Assembly (NCBI RefSeq): GCF_008831285.2
Contig: NC_045141.1
Span: forward strand, 14,184,106-14,248,105
From: Nymphaea colorata
Taxonomy: Eukaryota > Streptophyta > Magnoliopsida > Nymphaeales > Nymphaeaceae
DNA length: 64,000 nt
Direction: 5' to 3'
The number at the start of each line of letters is the position of its first letter. The stretch's first letter is position 1. The notes beneath the pieces are model-generated. The model was not told the DNA's origin, searched no databases, and saw only the letters and a list, made by a program, of their open reading frames with translations. Position numbers and translations under genes: made by a program. Positions 25,661 to 38,900 of this stretch are shown piece after piece.

Positions 25661-26144
25661 TGTAAGTTGAAGTATGAGATAATTTTATAATCTATAGTCT
25701 CAGTTCTTGACCTTGAGAGTAATCTATAAATCATCTAAAATACTTTAAATTGGTTTTATAACGAGAAAATTAGAAATAAAAACATATATATATGCCTTGT
25801 TTGGTACCGACCATAATCCATAATCCAAATAAATTTTTCATTGAACAGTCCATAAAAATAAAGACCCTTAACTTGTTGGGATTTATTTTTCATTTCTAAC
25901 TTTTTCTACAAATCGAAAAATAAGACCTTTTAACTTTTAAAAATCATTAGATTAGATGTTGTTTGGCTATAATAACATTCTAATACTGTGAAGCTAGCCA
26001 ATAACGGGGACAGATTAATAGAATATTGTAGTAAGTGTTTCATGTATATTTCATTTAGTTGTGACATATAATAATATATTATTATTATTGTCAAATAACT
26101 TATAAATGTGTTCTAATGGATTATTAAAGTAGTGATAGTTCTAA

Positions 26145-26305
26145 GAGGTATAGTTCAAATGGACCTAGCTGGGGCGTGTTGGAGGCGCATCTCCAATTCG
26201 AAACCTTTTCGAGGAGCAATAACATTTTTGAAAAGTTGTGCTGGTATGAGTAAATTCAATGATATGAGCTCCCTTCATAGAATTATAACGAAAAGAATGG
26301 CTCTC
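26145..26305 (+). repeat. SINE-like tRNA-derived fragment, copy 2
   Basis: It contains an A-box-like TAGTTCAAATGG (26151-26162) and, 32 bases on, a B-box-like AATTCGAAACC (26195-26205), a tRNA-promoter spacing. The downstream text TTCATAGAATTATAACGAAAAG matches the copy at about 25.6 kb. No 3' tail or target duplication was found. Confidence 0.4.
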
Positions 26306-28023
26306 TACATGAAAATTTTCGTTTCTACAAGACAAAGCCAACCCGCATGATTTTTCTCCTTTTTTTTCCATTGTTCCCACTTTTAAAGCTGTACTTTTAT
26401 CAATGTCTTAGTAAACCTTTAAAGCACCAAGTTTTGTTGAGGATAACAGTGAAAAAGGAAGATGCTGCAATAACCAAATGGCGGCGGCTCTGATACTTTA
26501 TCTAAGATCTTCAAGTTGTCATTCTTTACAAATGTTCTTCTCTTACCTACTCACCACAGTTAATGGTCTCGAGAGAATCAAAAACTCGCGGTTGATGAAA
26601 GTGATAAGATCAATTATGTATTCATCCACAGTTGCTTTAAAAATTAAGTTTCCCTTGCTTTACACCGGCGATGATTACTTGAAAAAATGAATCATTCGCA
26701 CAAAACAACGGAAAGATGACGAATTCGGGAAAACTGGAGACGACTGTGAATCTGACCCACAGAAATACTTTAATGGCAGAAGATATTTGTAGAGAGAGTG
26801 GCAGTAGCATGCCCATTCTGTGCAACAGGCATTGGCGGGCGTGCCCACGGTTTCTTCCCCCCCGTCATCTCTCTCTCTCTTCTCTCCGGTGGACGCCGTC
26901 GAACGGTGGGCCGGCCAGTCTCCGTCGTTTTTTTATTTTACTGCTCCTTAAGACTGAGACTGCGCCTCCTGTTTATAATAAGAACAGGAACACTTGGAAA
27001 GAGATCTTTTTCTTCTCGTTCTTCTTTTTTCTTCTGCCCTGAGAACGCGCAGAAGAACATTATCATGCCAATTTTTCGGATTAAAAGTCTTCTTAACAAT
27101 CTTCTACTGTCACAAGGATATCGCCCATGGTCATCAACTGTTTTTTTTCTTCAACTGGCCAACAATTCTCTTTCTTTATTTCAAGATATCGAAAGTTACT
27201 TTCAAGTTCTCAGTTTGATTCCTATAAATGCTACTTTAGATTACAAATAGTTAAGTTTCCAATGAATCTTCTAAATTGCTTCCACTAAGACATTCAGCAT
27301 CCCCTTAGGATCTGAAGCACTGTCATTAAATTAAAATGCACATTTTTTAAGAAATTGGTATTATCAAACAAAGACGTAGTTTGCTTCTAAAATTAGAAAA
27401 TTGAAAGATGGAATTTTGATTCAATTCCAGTTTGAAGAGAAATTATGATTCTAGATTTTTTCATTCTTGAATCAAAATTCCAAACCATCAAAAGCTTCCT
27501 TAAATGTTCGTTATGCTCATATGAAGATATTTCTAGTTATAACAAGTTAAAAACTTTTTCCAAAAATATAGCTATAAGTTTTAGGCCTGCAAATGAACCC
27601 TGAAACATAGAAACAAGAAAGAATGAATGAAACTAGCTTCACCTCTTAGCGTAGCGTATCACGGCTACTAGGCAACTTCAGGTTTCAATTAATTATTTTT
27701 AGTTTTAATTGTTTTAAAAGGTAGACAACCTTTTCACGAAGCTACCAAAAAAAAAAGAAAAATAAAAGTTTTATCCCGTAAACTTTCAAAACTAGTACGA
27801 CGTAAAACTTCAGAGTTTTAGACGGTCAGAATTAGTTTACGGAAGAAGACGCGAGAAATATTTCTTCTGTACGAAAGACATGCGTTTTTACGTCGCACCC
27901 CAATTCCTGCTCCTGTCCGTGAGTGCAAGACCAATCCACCGATTGAATAAAAAGAGTCGTGTCAGCCTTTCAATATTTCTGTAGGTTCTTGAATTGGGGA
28001 GGTTCGATTATAAGGGACTTCCG
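26306..28023. other. Intergenic DNA, no gene seen
   Basis: Open frames at 26716-27250 overlap a CT-rich block at about 26871-26886 and lack domains. Nothing else was supported. Confidence 0.35.
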
Positions 28024-28423
28024 AAATGAAAACCTTGCGGCCATTGACAGGTTTTTCTGAAGCTCTCTTAGCCCATTGGTCGTGTTTAAACAGCTTTCCT
28101 TGCCTCCTCCTCCGTCTACAAGATTATTATATTCTCAAACCAGAATCAAGAGAGAGGGAGATTCAGCCAGCCATGACTCATGAGGTCGGTCCCCAAGAAC
28201 AAAAACTCAACACATGTCCAGGTTGGAGCCGTAGGCCTCCCTCCTCATCGGACAACTCTTTTTTGTTGTTTTGTTACTTATTACCAGTCAGTCTATGGGC
28301 CATAGCCCCAAGCTTCTGTCACATAACTTGGGGCCTGTAAAAACAAAGTTCTTTGCTCTCTCTCTCTCTCTCTTTCTTTTGCTGTAATTGTCTTTTGTTC
28401 ATTTGGTTGTCAAATCCGCTCTT

Positions 28424-28467
28424 CACTTGGGGAGGCAATTATAGGCTTGGGAACTGCTCCCCAAGTG
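28424..28467 (+). promoter_or_regulatory. Perfect 11-bp stem hairpin just before an ORF start
   Basis: CACTTGGGGAG (28424-28434) and CTCCCCAAGTG (28457-28467) are perfect inverted repeats around a 22-base loop, ending five bases before the ATG at 28473. A second inverted pair, GCCCCAAG...CTTGGGGC, lies just upstream at about 28306-28335. In RNA either could form a stem that affects scanning or start choice. Confidence 0.5.
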
Positions 28468-28472
28468 CGGCG

Positions 28473-28808
28473 ATGAACCCCTCTCTTTCCTTCCTTTTCT
28501 GGCTTTGTTCCATTCTGCACCTTGAGTTTCCCATCACTGTAAGCCATGTGCACCCAGATCTATGCCCACCTGACCTGTCTTCAATGACCACCATGGGGAA
28601 CGGGTATCTCTGTACTCAGGCTGACGATGATGACCATGGTTGGCCTGCACCGTCTGATGCCGAAACGGGTGGGGCGAGGTGCGCTCAAGTTGAGAATATC
28701 CCTGTCAGGATGCCTTCGACAGCCATTAATGTATCTGCTGCTTTACTTATCGCAGCTACCAACCTTGAGATTTTAAATCATCCGAGGCTGCTATGTTTGG
28801 ATGGATAG
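28473..28808 (+). CDS. Unrecognised small ORF with signal-peptide-like N-terminus (111 aa, candidate)
   Basis: I do not recognise this protein. From the ATG at 28473 it reads MNPSLSFLFWLCSILHLEF, a short polar start followed by a hydrophobic core that resembles a secretion signal. It continues with five more Cys, an acidic DDDD stretch and a second hydrophobic segment, INVSAALLIAATNL. The frame stays open upstream to an ATG at 28353, beginning inside a CT repeat. In favour are the CT-rich leader (28355-28378), the hairpin before the ATG and a less AT-biased composition than the flanks. Against are the lack of any recognised domain and possible truncation or pseudogene status. It could be a real small secreted protein, a first exon, or chance. 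Confidence 0.25.
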   Translation: MNPSLSFLFWLCSILHLEFPITVSHVHPDLCPPDLSSMTTMGNGYLCTQADDDDHGWPAPSDAETGGARCAQVENIPVRMPSTAINVSAALLIAATNLEILNHPRLLCLDG

Positions 28809-29700
28809 AAGAGGGGAGGGGGAAGAGTCCAGTGTCGTATTCAACCATTTCTTTCCTTTTTCCCCAATTTTTGTTTGATGCGATAGTGTAGACTGTAGAC
28901 TACCTAGATCGTCTGGTGGAGTCAGACATATGAAGTTGGTCCTACGCCATTTCTTAGAGGAGGTTTCGTTCCCGTTCTGAGAACATCTGTACAGGATGAT
29001 CAATGGAAGAAGAAAGTTGTTCATGAACTTCTCTTGAAAAATCAAAGAGAGCAAATATATCAATCCGTTTATTTAGTGCAAAAGGCTCGGCATTGCCGGA
29101 AAGGAGCAAAGCATCATCATCCTCCGCTGCCTTCTTGCTATTCGTTCCCCAAGTTTTGAGGTGCCCCTACAAACTAAAAAAACTCTTGATCACCTAATTT
29201 AATAGCGTAGACAAATCTAAGCTACTCTTTTGTGAAAGATGATGTTTAGATCATCTTATTGGCAAATAGAGTGATTGAAAGGGGAGTGCCATTTTTCAGG
29301 ACTGTCATTCAAGGTGAGTGGAGAGGAGTTCTACCTTACCTGGTAAGAGATAATGGAACAGTGTGTTTGACGGAAAGAGAGGGACAGACGGAGACTCAGA
29401 AAAGGCCCAGTGAAGACGAATCGGTCGCCATGCTCTCTAGTGAGTTGACGCCGCCGGTCGGCCACGAGAGAGACAGAGGGACGACAGAGAGAATCCGGAA
29501 ACCGGCAACATTGTTGATGGTGGCCGTCGGGTAGGTGGCGAGAGAGAGGAAGTCCAGTAACCGGCAATGTTGATGGTTGCCGTTGGGTAGGAGACGGAGC
29601 GCGAGAGAGAGCCCAGCGACGACGAATCGGTTGCCAGACTCTCTGGTTCGTCGACGTCGTCGGAATCAGTTGCCGGACACTGGACGCTCTGGTTAGTTAA
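28809..29700. other. Intergenic DNA with diverged GAGAGA / GGCAATGTTGATGG repeats
   Basis: Between about 29405 and 29690 two related motifs recur: ACGAATCGGTYGCCA...CTCTCT (29417, 29629) and CCGGCAAYRTTGATGGT...GGGTAGG (29501-29534, 29560-29591). They are imperfect tandem duplications. No gene was recognised. Confidence 0.4.
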
Positions 29701-29912
29701 AATTTTTAACAAAAATCAAGCTTTATTTTTTTAATTGTTGAATATATATGAAACTAAATTTTTTTAAAATTACATTTAAAATTTTGAATTTATAAAAATC
29801 TAAAGGGGGCCTTCGCACCTGCTGATCCCCTTGCTTCAATAGAAAAAAAAAAAATCTTGAAACTTGCTTTAGATTTGGGTCCTAACGGGTACAAATTCCA
29901 TCGACAAGAACC

Positions 29913-30059
29913 AATAACCTGTTTCAAACACTTTAAAATAACCTGTTTCAAACACTTTAAAATCTATGAGAATCAAACATGTAAAACTGTTAAGGTCCAA
30001 CTTTAAAAAGTTTAGTCTGTTATTGAAGATTTTAAAAAGTTTAGTCTGTTATTGAAGAT
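29913..30059. repeat. Two adjacent short tandem duplications (24 bp x2, 29 bp x2)
   Basis: AATAACCTGTTTCAAACACT occurs at 29913 and again at 29937 (unit 24 bases). TTTAAAAAGTTTAGTCTGTT occurs at 30002 and again at 30031 (unit 29 bases). Both pairs are essentially identical. Confidence 0.85.
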
Positions 30060-30970
30060 TGTAAGAGGATTGTGAGAGATTTTCAAAGACACATAAGTAA
30101 TTGATCATTTAGCTTTTAATCTTTTGGGGCTTGAAACTCAAACTATTAAAGGCGAGTTGGAATCCATCAAATTAAGAGCCCGAGTTTGGTGCAACAGTGA
30201 GACCGGTTATTATAGTGATATCAGAACACAATTCAATACTCACACATGAAATCCTACATGCATGGCCGTGTGCACCTTAAATAAGGTGCATTGCAATGTC
30301 CAACTTTAAAGTTGCGTTTGGATGCACATTCAAAATGATGTTTTGAGAAGCAAAATGACTTTTTGCTTCTCAAATCTTGTTTTGAAGGCGTTTGGACTAA
30401 AACTGGGTTTCTAAAAACCCATTTTTCTCAAAACAGAGTTTTATTGCATGTTTTGGAAAACTTGCTTGAGAACTCTTTGTTCAACCAAAACGATGTTTTG
30501 GATAAAAGATACTATTCATCTTACTTTGGTTATTTGATAAATATTTCAACAACCTAGTTGTAAATAATAATAACAAAAACTAGGTTTTAAAAAGTGAAAA
30601 CCTGGTTTGTGAAAGGTTATCCAAACACATAAAGCCAAGTTTTCAAAACTCATTAAAAAAAAATTGATTTTCACAAAACCAAGTCTTAAAAAAAAAACCA
30701 TTTTTTCAAAGTGTCATCCAAATGCAACGTAAAAAAGTTTAGTGTCATATTGAAGATGATGAGAAATTTTAAAGGGCTTGTAAAAAGGGTTATCAAATGA
30801 TTGAGATTCACTGAACAAGAGCCTAAACCCAATATGAGAGTAGGTCTGGTTGTTAAAAAAAAAACACTGTGCGTTTCCAAGCGTCTTGATATCTAATGTC
30901 ATTGGGACTTTCCTTTTTGCATACACATCTTTTTTTGAAGTCGCACGCAATGTTGTCAAATCTCCTAGAA

Positions 30971-31060
30971 AGTTTAGTTGAACTCATTGTTCATCTCCTC
31001 CATACGCTTTTCACAAGTTTAGCTGAACTCATTGTTCATCTCCTCCATACTCCTTTCACC
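30971..31060. repeat. Tandem duplication, 45-bp unit x2
   Basis: AGTTTAGYTGAACTCATTGT followed by TCATCTCCTCCATACKC starts at 30971 and again at 31016. The copies differ at a few bases. Confidence 0.8.
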
Positions 31061-31171
31061 TTATCTGTTCTGCTTGAATGAGAAACATTTGAACGAGGAC
31101 AACAAGAGATGGGCCATTCGAAGGGGTGGTTTTCTTAGTTGCTGATGCATTATATATATGTGTCATGTCCT

Positions 31172-31364
31172 TAGGGGCGGAGCCAGGATTTTCTTCAGGG
31201 GCGGGCCGGCAGGTCGATCTCTGAATCCGAGTAGGATCAAACTGAATTCTAATACAAAAAACACATTACTTAATTAAAAAATATTATTTTTTTCAACGTA
31301 AAAAAAAAAATCATTGGCTGGGGTGGGCCATGGCCTACGCGAGCCCCCCTTCCCTCCGCCCCTG
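31172..31364. mobile_element. hAT-type MITE (193 bp) with CATGYCCT target duplication
   Basis: The left end TAGGGGCGGAGCCAGG and the inverse of the right end, CAGGGGCGGAGGGAAGG, share the AGGGGCGGAG terminus. The flanks are CATGTCCT (31164-31171) and CATGCCCT (31365-31372), seven of eight identical. The interior is AT-rich and non-coding. Confidence 0.7.
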
Positions 31365-31610
31365 CATGCCCTCAACATAATGAATTAATATAAATATAAA
31401 TATATCCATATATAATCCATTATGTTGAGGGCATGGCATATATAGATATATATATAAAATCCATTATGTTGAGGACATGGCCCAATGCTAAGAAACTCGA
31501 TGAGGCATTCCAAGTAGAGGCACGGCACCTATATATATATATATAATCCAGTATGTTGAGGGCATGGCGCAATGCTAAGAAATTCGATGAGCCATTCGAA
31601 GTGGGGGCAG
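31365..31610. repeat. Direct and inverted repeats of a TATGTTGAGGGCATGGC unit
   Basis: ATYCARTATGTTGAGGRCAT occurs at about 31417, 31460 and 31548, two of the copies followed by CMATGCTAAGAAAYTCGATG. An inverted copy (GCATGCCCTCAACATAAT) lies at the left edge, adjoining the MITE. TATA runs separate the copies. Confidence 0.65.
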
Positions 31611-32952
31611 ATGTTATCCTATCGATTTATTAATTGCTCATTTATTGTATATTTTATGACAGGTTTACATGCATGAAATTGTGCATTTAGATCTAACGTA
31701 TGAACCAGTCAACGAAATGAATATTTTAAAGATGAAAAATATGTAAAAACACAGATGTGACTTTCACCTCCATGCCAAGATCACGGAGTTTCCTTAATTG
31801 AGGATAGAGAGAGTCAATCACTCCTCTATTTCAAGCATTAGGAACATCTATTTTCTATGCTGCAAAACAGATTCCATCAATGCACAAGTTGAAATGCAGC
31901 AAGAGCAGCAACGAAAACAAACCCTATACTTTAGAAAAACAAGGGTTGGATAGGAGATTCGGCTCTCTGCCAAGCAGTGGGTTTCGCTGTAGCCCAGAAC
32001 CCTAAAGACAAAGGATGTACCATAACCCCATGTAGGTTCCGATGCAACCCGAGACCCTAAAAACAAGGGAATGAAGGGGCTTTAAGTCTTCTTCAAGCGG
32101 TGGATTGTTAACCTTCTGCTCACCTGAAGGGCCAACAGCCAAACAAAGTGTTGAGATATCTATATCAACATTGCGGAAAAAGGATGGTAAACAGAGCAAG
32201 GTCAAGCGAATTCTCATTTTAGGGTCTATGGAAGCAAATCAATCGACTGAGTACAAATATTTGCAAATAAGAACAGGCAGACCCTTAGATAGTGGTAGAT
32301 GCCCTTTGTGAGTGTTATTTGAAGGATCTTAAATAGCTCTTTGTGAATTTGCTGCCGCTGTGTTAGTGATTATTAGCTCCACAGCGAGCTTTTGAGGGAA
32401 GAGCAACCCCTTTCGTAATGTCCAAAAATCAACATGCACACATTTTACCAACTGCATTTTGGTAAAACTAGAAAGCTTGGCTGCCTAATCTAGGGCAATG
32501 TACGCTAGACAAAGCCAGCAAAGGAACAGTTTCACGATAATAAAGCCAGTGAATCAACCGATGCGAAACTAGTGAACACGGGGCCTTGCATGGAAGTCCA
32601 TTTCTTCACGTTACAATGTAAACAGAAAAGACATTATAGGCGTGCAATGACAATGAAACAAGAAGTAGCAGAACAATCACCTAGTGTGAAGGCATAAAAA
32701 AAATTATTTAGTAGCATATTGACATCCATGTTGCTCTTTGAAAGAACTTAAACTTTAAATATTTCATTTTTTTACCTACTTTCTAGCCACTTGTTCAACT
32801 CTTTACATGTTTTTTGAAAAAATTACAGATCACCATTTATTGGAGCTGTTACATGCAATAACTGAATTATTTGTCTTCTTCAGATCCAATTTTTCCAAGA
32901 GATCCAACTTCAAACTACATGATGGGCACAAAGCAGTATCATTGGCATCTTC
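31611..32952. other. Intergenic DNA downstream of RMC1, no supported gene
   Basis: Around 31985-32075 an imperfect duplication contains CCCAGAACCCTAAAGACAA and CCGAGACCCTAAAAACAA. The plus-strand frame at 32105-32311 looks mildly protein-like (a Lys/Ser-rich stretch) but I cannot name it; it may be a gene relic. The right end should hold the 3' untranslated region of RMC1. Confidence 0.35.
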
Positions 32953-35900
32953 TCATTTGACAGAAGAACTCATCTCATTTAGGATGTTGGAGAAAGTATT
33001 ATAATCACTTGAGTTCCTGAAATCTGGCTTGAAATCCAAGAAGAAGCGTAAACTAGATGCTAAGTGCTCCAGCTTGTTAGAGGCAACTGCAGCTTCAAGA
33101 AACAATGAAGGTCTGACTGTATAAACCTGCAAAAAGTTGGGTTTTGTTCAATTTCGGCAGCAGTTCCAGCATGAAGTTTATAATGATTCATGACAGACAA
33201 GAGCACAAGAGATGGAACGGCAATCTTCAGAAAAATGACCAGACAAAAAACGACAGGAAACAGACTAGAGTAACATGGACATAATGGCCATATATTTCTA
33301 CGGTATTTCTACTTTGCTAACTTTTGCCTATCAGAGAGTTAGGAGATGGCCACTTCAGGGTTCAATCCTGAGTCTCAAACTCTCAATTAATGATAGAACG
33401 ACTTAAACATTCAGCTATCCCATTCATTCCAAACTTTGATGAACCAAATGAAAAAGGAGACCAAAAGTACAGAAAAAAGGAGAAAGCAATCCTTTTGAGA
33501 CAGCAGAATTATAAACAAATTCTCCAGTGACCAGTTCAGCCTACTGCACCTCTTTTGAAGCACAACTCTGCAAAAAAGAGGCCGTCAGATTAAACAGTTA
33601 GCACAGCGCTAGGGATTTCAAGATATAGCCTCAAGTCTCAGGTTGCAAGTTGGTCAACTTATCCAAATACTTTACTACCAACATGCTTTCTGCAGGTGAA
33701 GATCATTCGTTGTTGAATGATGAATCCACCTAGGGTATATCTATCACAGATAACTGAACATATCATTTATGAGGCAGACTCAACAGGTCCATAGCAATAA
33801 ACCCATTGGAATCTGGAAAAACTATTCTAATAAGCATACCAGCAGTCTGACCAGTCCTAGGTCACTCATCATTAACAGGATGAGACCTTTGCTACCTGCA
33901 ATGTTGCACCTTCCTCATTTATCTCCTCACCGCACATTTTTATCACGGTGCAGGAACATTTCCATCAAAGTACCAATTTCCCATTATAAATGCTGCTGAT
34001 AGTTAAATTCTGATCCATAGACCCAGGAATCCAGAGCTTCACGAGCAGAGAAGCTATACCAAGATTGTGAACTTGTTTGATTCAGTGTATGGAGGAGATT
34101 ATTTCATTTTAACGTGATCCATTCAGTTATCGGATTGTTGACTTGTTTATCAAGGCACTATTCACTTCTTCCATCATCAGGCCCAGTGATTCTTCCTGCA
34201 CCATCTTTGGGTGGAAACGAGAAAAAATGAAGTTACCCAAAGTTGTCATTGGAATTACTATTTCTGTGTGTATAGTGATATATACAGTGTATCATGACAT
34301 TCTTAGTTTTCTGTTTATTTATTCCATATAAGCTCTCATCAGATAGAAACAAAACATAGGTCCAACTTGTAATATAGGAAGTCAAAAAAACAGGGTTGAG
34401 CCATAAGTCCTAATAAGTAATAACTAATAAGTCTCATTGTGTGGAACATGTCTGGAGTTAACAATCTTGCTCACTTCTCTTGAGCTAACAACCTAGTTCA
34501 CTTCTCAACATCTAACCCTTACTTCATGGCATGCAACAGAATAAACATAAAGAAAAAATCGCTTCCACCAGTTCATTCAAGTTCTAACCTATTCAAAACA
34601 ATCTGCTATACCAACCCAACATGAACTAAAATTCTTTAGACATGTTGCTGGAACTTGCTTTTTGTTGTGGATGGGAGATTACTAAATATGGAGAAAAATT
34701 AGGCTCATCAATGTCATATAAAATGCATATGAAATTGTAATTGGAGTTAGAAATGTGGAACTTGAGCTTCTACACAAGTTAGATATAGAACCAAGATAAA
34801 GGACAGAATGAGTCACAATAATGCAACTAAAACTCTCAACTTTATAATTTACTATATAAAACAGTAGCCAGAAGCAAAGATTGCATTGAATGCCAGCATG
34901 CTATGCCCGACCGACTGAGATTAATTCTCATCTTTCTTCTTTCAGGCCATGCAACTACAAAAAGACCTGTTTGGCAGTTGCATGATGTCAAAATGGTTGT
35001 TCAAATGCAATAAGAATATAGTTTCGGGTTAAAGTACAAAATTATCACAACAAACATCGGATATTACCTTATTCCTCCTTATGTAGCGCAAAGCTTCAAG
35101 ATAATAACCATCACGCAGTAAAACCAAAGCATAATCATGATGAAGTGACAATTTCCTTAGCATATCCACACCTAGCTTGTGCATAGGAAAGTTCTCATTG
35201 CCTGACCCCAGCAACTGTAGAGCAACTTGTTTTGAGGGTTCAAAAACCTGCGTATAAAAGCCAAGCAGTTGTTGGTGGTTTCAGTAGCTTAACAGAAAGA
35301 AACAGTATGGAATGACATCAAACGAAACTTCATATCAGAAGAAGGTTCACAAGAGGACATATTCCACAAAGTCTTTTACTAAGTCTAGAAAGTTTAAATA
35401 ACAGAACCTAAGGTTGTAACTTTGGCAAATTTATGCAGATCATTGTAACAAACTAATATATATTATCTACAAGCTATTCAAACTTCCAAAGCTCCCAAAA
35501 ATTAATATATCCTCACTACAAAAGATTGTTCAGAATCTTCAGATACCACCATCTGCTACCCCTCACCAAGCATGTTAATGGAGAGCACAGAAGTCCTCAA
35601 GCACGACACATTCTAAATTCCCACAAGTTCCATAAAATTTAAATGACATGCAAAAATAATAATTTGATCAAGAACCTGATTTCGGATAAACTGGCCAAGT
35701 TCAGCATAGTGTTCATTGCGAGTAAGAAGTTGTATGGTTAGAACATAAAGATCAGGAGGGACCTTGAGTTTTTCCATAGCAGTACTGCAACACAGGAAAA
35801 ATGTCAGCATGTCTGGAATCATCTTACAAGTTCATGTTGCAAGTTTCTGTTTAAACAAACCATCAAATGTGCTACAGTTGCAACTAGATAAACACAAGAA

Positions 35901-38900
35901 GGGAGAGATTTCCTGGATACCTTTTTAGGTACTCCATGATAACGGCAACCAGGTAAGCAGGATCACCAACCATCTCTTCCTCAACAAGGGAAAAAACAGT
36001 CGTGTACATCTCTTCTGGTGATATTGCTACACTAGAAATTCGAGATTTTGATAGACCAGGGGGACTAGCATCTAAAGACCTTTGAGTTCCACTTGTTTCA
36101 GGTTGCAAGGATGTCCTTTCAAAATCATTATAAATAGCATCAGCCTCCATATTATTTGTTCTATGATCCTTAGTACTAGGGCCAGGAAGACCACTGGACA
36201 AAGGCATTTGAAGAGGTTCCTCAGATTTCAGATTCAGAATTTCAAGATTTAGGTTGTCGTCATTATCAGAAGTTGAAGACATTGACAGCCTACGGCGGTC
36301 ATGTTCTAGGTTTGGATTAAGAGGATCAGTTTCCAGGATCCTACCCTGAAAACCACTTCTTGTTAACATACCACGCCTTTCATATATATTAGCACTGCCC
36401 ACAGCCTGGACTGTTCTTCCATCTTGTTCAGAAGAAGGTGATCTTTCAGAATACACCATCCCAGCACCACCTTTCAAAGAACCTTCTAGTTTCACAGCGT
36501 GACTGTATGAAGCAGTAAGGACATCCATTGCCCTGGCAACCATGAACACAGGCCTCCTTTCTAGTACCATGGTACGCATCAAAGCCTCACACAGCTCCTT
36601 TATCTGAACAGGTCACAGAGACTCTCGAAATCAAAATCGCTATTGAATACAATAAATTCTTATAAAATATTTTGAAAAAGGAACCACAAGGTGATCAACG
36701 GTCACACACTATACCTTGCTTGGATCAGACCTCCGCCGTTGCAGAAACTCCAGAAGTGAAGGTACATCAGAGGTGCTGGTAGCAATAGCCTGGAAAACAT
36801 AAAAATTTGTGTTTTTCATGCAAAGAAGCACCTTGAAAGGTTTTGAGATTAAATCTCATAGCTACCTCTAGATCCAAAGAAATTTTCCACAATGTACCAT
36901 GGGCAGCATCACATATGAGGTCAGGGACAAGAAAGTTCCAACTTTCTCCATAAACTGTTCCCACATCACTGTTAGTCTTTTCCTCTATGAATTCAGATAA
37001 AGGTTCTTCCTGTTTGCTGCTTGCTTGAGAAGGACCAGTGTTTGATACAGGTAAACCTCTTACTAGGAGAGGAAGTGGAGCAGACACAGGAGCTTGGGAA
37101 TCCAAAAATATGTCGTAGAGCAAGACCACTTTGGCATCCACTTGATGAACAAGAAGCACATTGTCGACCACACTGACAGCCACTTTGGTTGAATATATTG
37201 AAAAGGAACCCTACCATTTCAATAAGCAAAAATTGCATAACCAAGACATATCATGAACAGAAGTGGTAGACAACCTTGAAGAAGAATGCACAACAAGATA
37301 CACGCATACAGACACAGATGCATATATATGTGTTTATATTGTATGAACATATACGTGCATTTATGTATATACAACTTCAACCTGTTGAATGACAGCGTCA
37401 CGATAGAAACGATAAAAGCGCAACAGCATGGCCATCCAGTCAACTTGCAAGCAGTAGATTCTACCATAACTGATTCAAAATTCACAAGAATAAATTTCAG
37501 TATAATTTAAGACCTGATAAATTTTAAAAAAAGAGAGTAAAAACCGAACAACAAGAAGCCAATTGAACCTACACAGTAATAATGTGCACATCTTCTGCAG
37601 CTAAGATGGGCTTTTTGTTGACTTCAGCTTTTGTCATTGTCATTTCAAATTTTGGCAAGTGAATAATTCCGGCAGCAGAAAACTGAACAAACAACAACAA
37701 TCCATAAGGTGATGAAAGTAAAGGTAAAGAAAGTGTACTCGTCATGTACAGTGAATTATTTAAGGATAGCCAAAGGATCACTTTTGTTGAGGACCAAATC
37801 AATTTCCACAAATCCTCCAAAGTAAATAATAGTCTTCTTGCAATCGTCATCATTGTTGGACCATATATATAGACTGAGGCTCTATAAGAATCAATCTGGG
37901 AATAAATAAACAGAAACAGAAAGTGGAGTTACCTGATATCCAGTTATGCTCTTGCACTGCATCCCAGAAGCAAGAAGAACTAGACGACTCTCATGAGTGT
38001 AAACATACCAGCTAACATAAAGTCGCTTTGTCTCCACCAATCGAAGCATATTAGACTCAAGCTCACATGCATAAAGGTCAAGACCACTGAACAGTAACAA
38101 CAAAAAAAATGCAAAATCAAAGTTTAGGAGAACAAAGAAGCAAATGTAAAAACGAACCAAATACATAACATGCTCAAGTTACATACAATATGCTGACAAT
38201 GCAGGCCAGAGTCGTGAAAATATTTAAGTGGAACAAGCACATATCTCTATGGAGAAAGCAAATGTGACAGCAAACCCTGTCGAAGGAAAGTAACTCTCCA
38301 CATACGAGCTTTTGCTTTCTGCCTTTGGCTTGATTTTTCATTCATTGATTATCTCTTTAATGTGATCCTCCCACATTAAAGGGACAGGCTCAAACATTCT
38401 AAAACTTGCTCAGAGCTATTTCACATGGTAATGGCAAAATGGGTGCCACACCCTTGTCAACATTAGCTGGACAAGGGTGCAGGCACCAGACAGGGGAAAA
38501 CATTTTTGAGAATTTTTTGCTTATCAGTTTAAGTTTTATGAATACACTAACTTATATATTGCTTGTTTGCTTAAAATCATAACTTCTTTTATACGTGTGT
38601 GTCTGTGTGTGTATGACACATAAGTTTATTTGAAATCCAGGTGGGCTCAATAAAGCTCGACCTTGGCTAAGTAAGGTCGAGTTTAGCCAAGCTGAGTATA
38701 TATTTTAAATTTTGTAAAAAGTATATGAAAGAGGACGCCGGCAGGTTTTGAAAGTTGTACATACTATTACCACTCATAAGGATCTCAAACTACATCAAAG
38801 ATAGCTATTCTGAAGCTACAACACATTCTCCATATACCCTTTTTAACGAGCTTAAATGGGCTTTCACAAGCCAAGCTCCCTTAGCTCGAGCTCGACAAGT

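Noticed and set aside
28026..28340. Plus-strand frame before the hairpin
   Set aside because: No domain, and it is interrupted before the CT-rich leader; more likely leader or intergenic sequence.
32105..32311. Lys/Ser-rich plus-strand frame that looks mildly protein-like
   Set aside because: It cannot be tied to a family and has no partner exons; it is kept only as a possible relic.
33350..33400. B-box-like GGGTTCAATCC in the last RMC1 intron
   Set aside because: No A box at the right distance and no tRNA fold, so neither a tRNA gene nor a SINE can be claimed.
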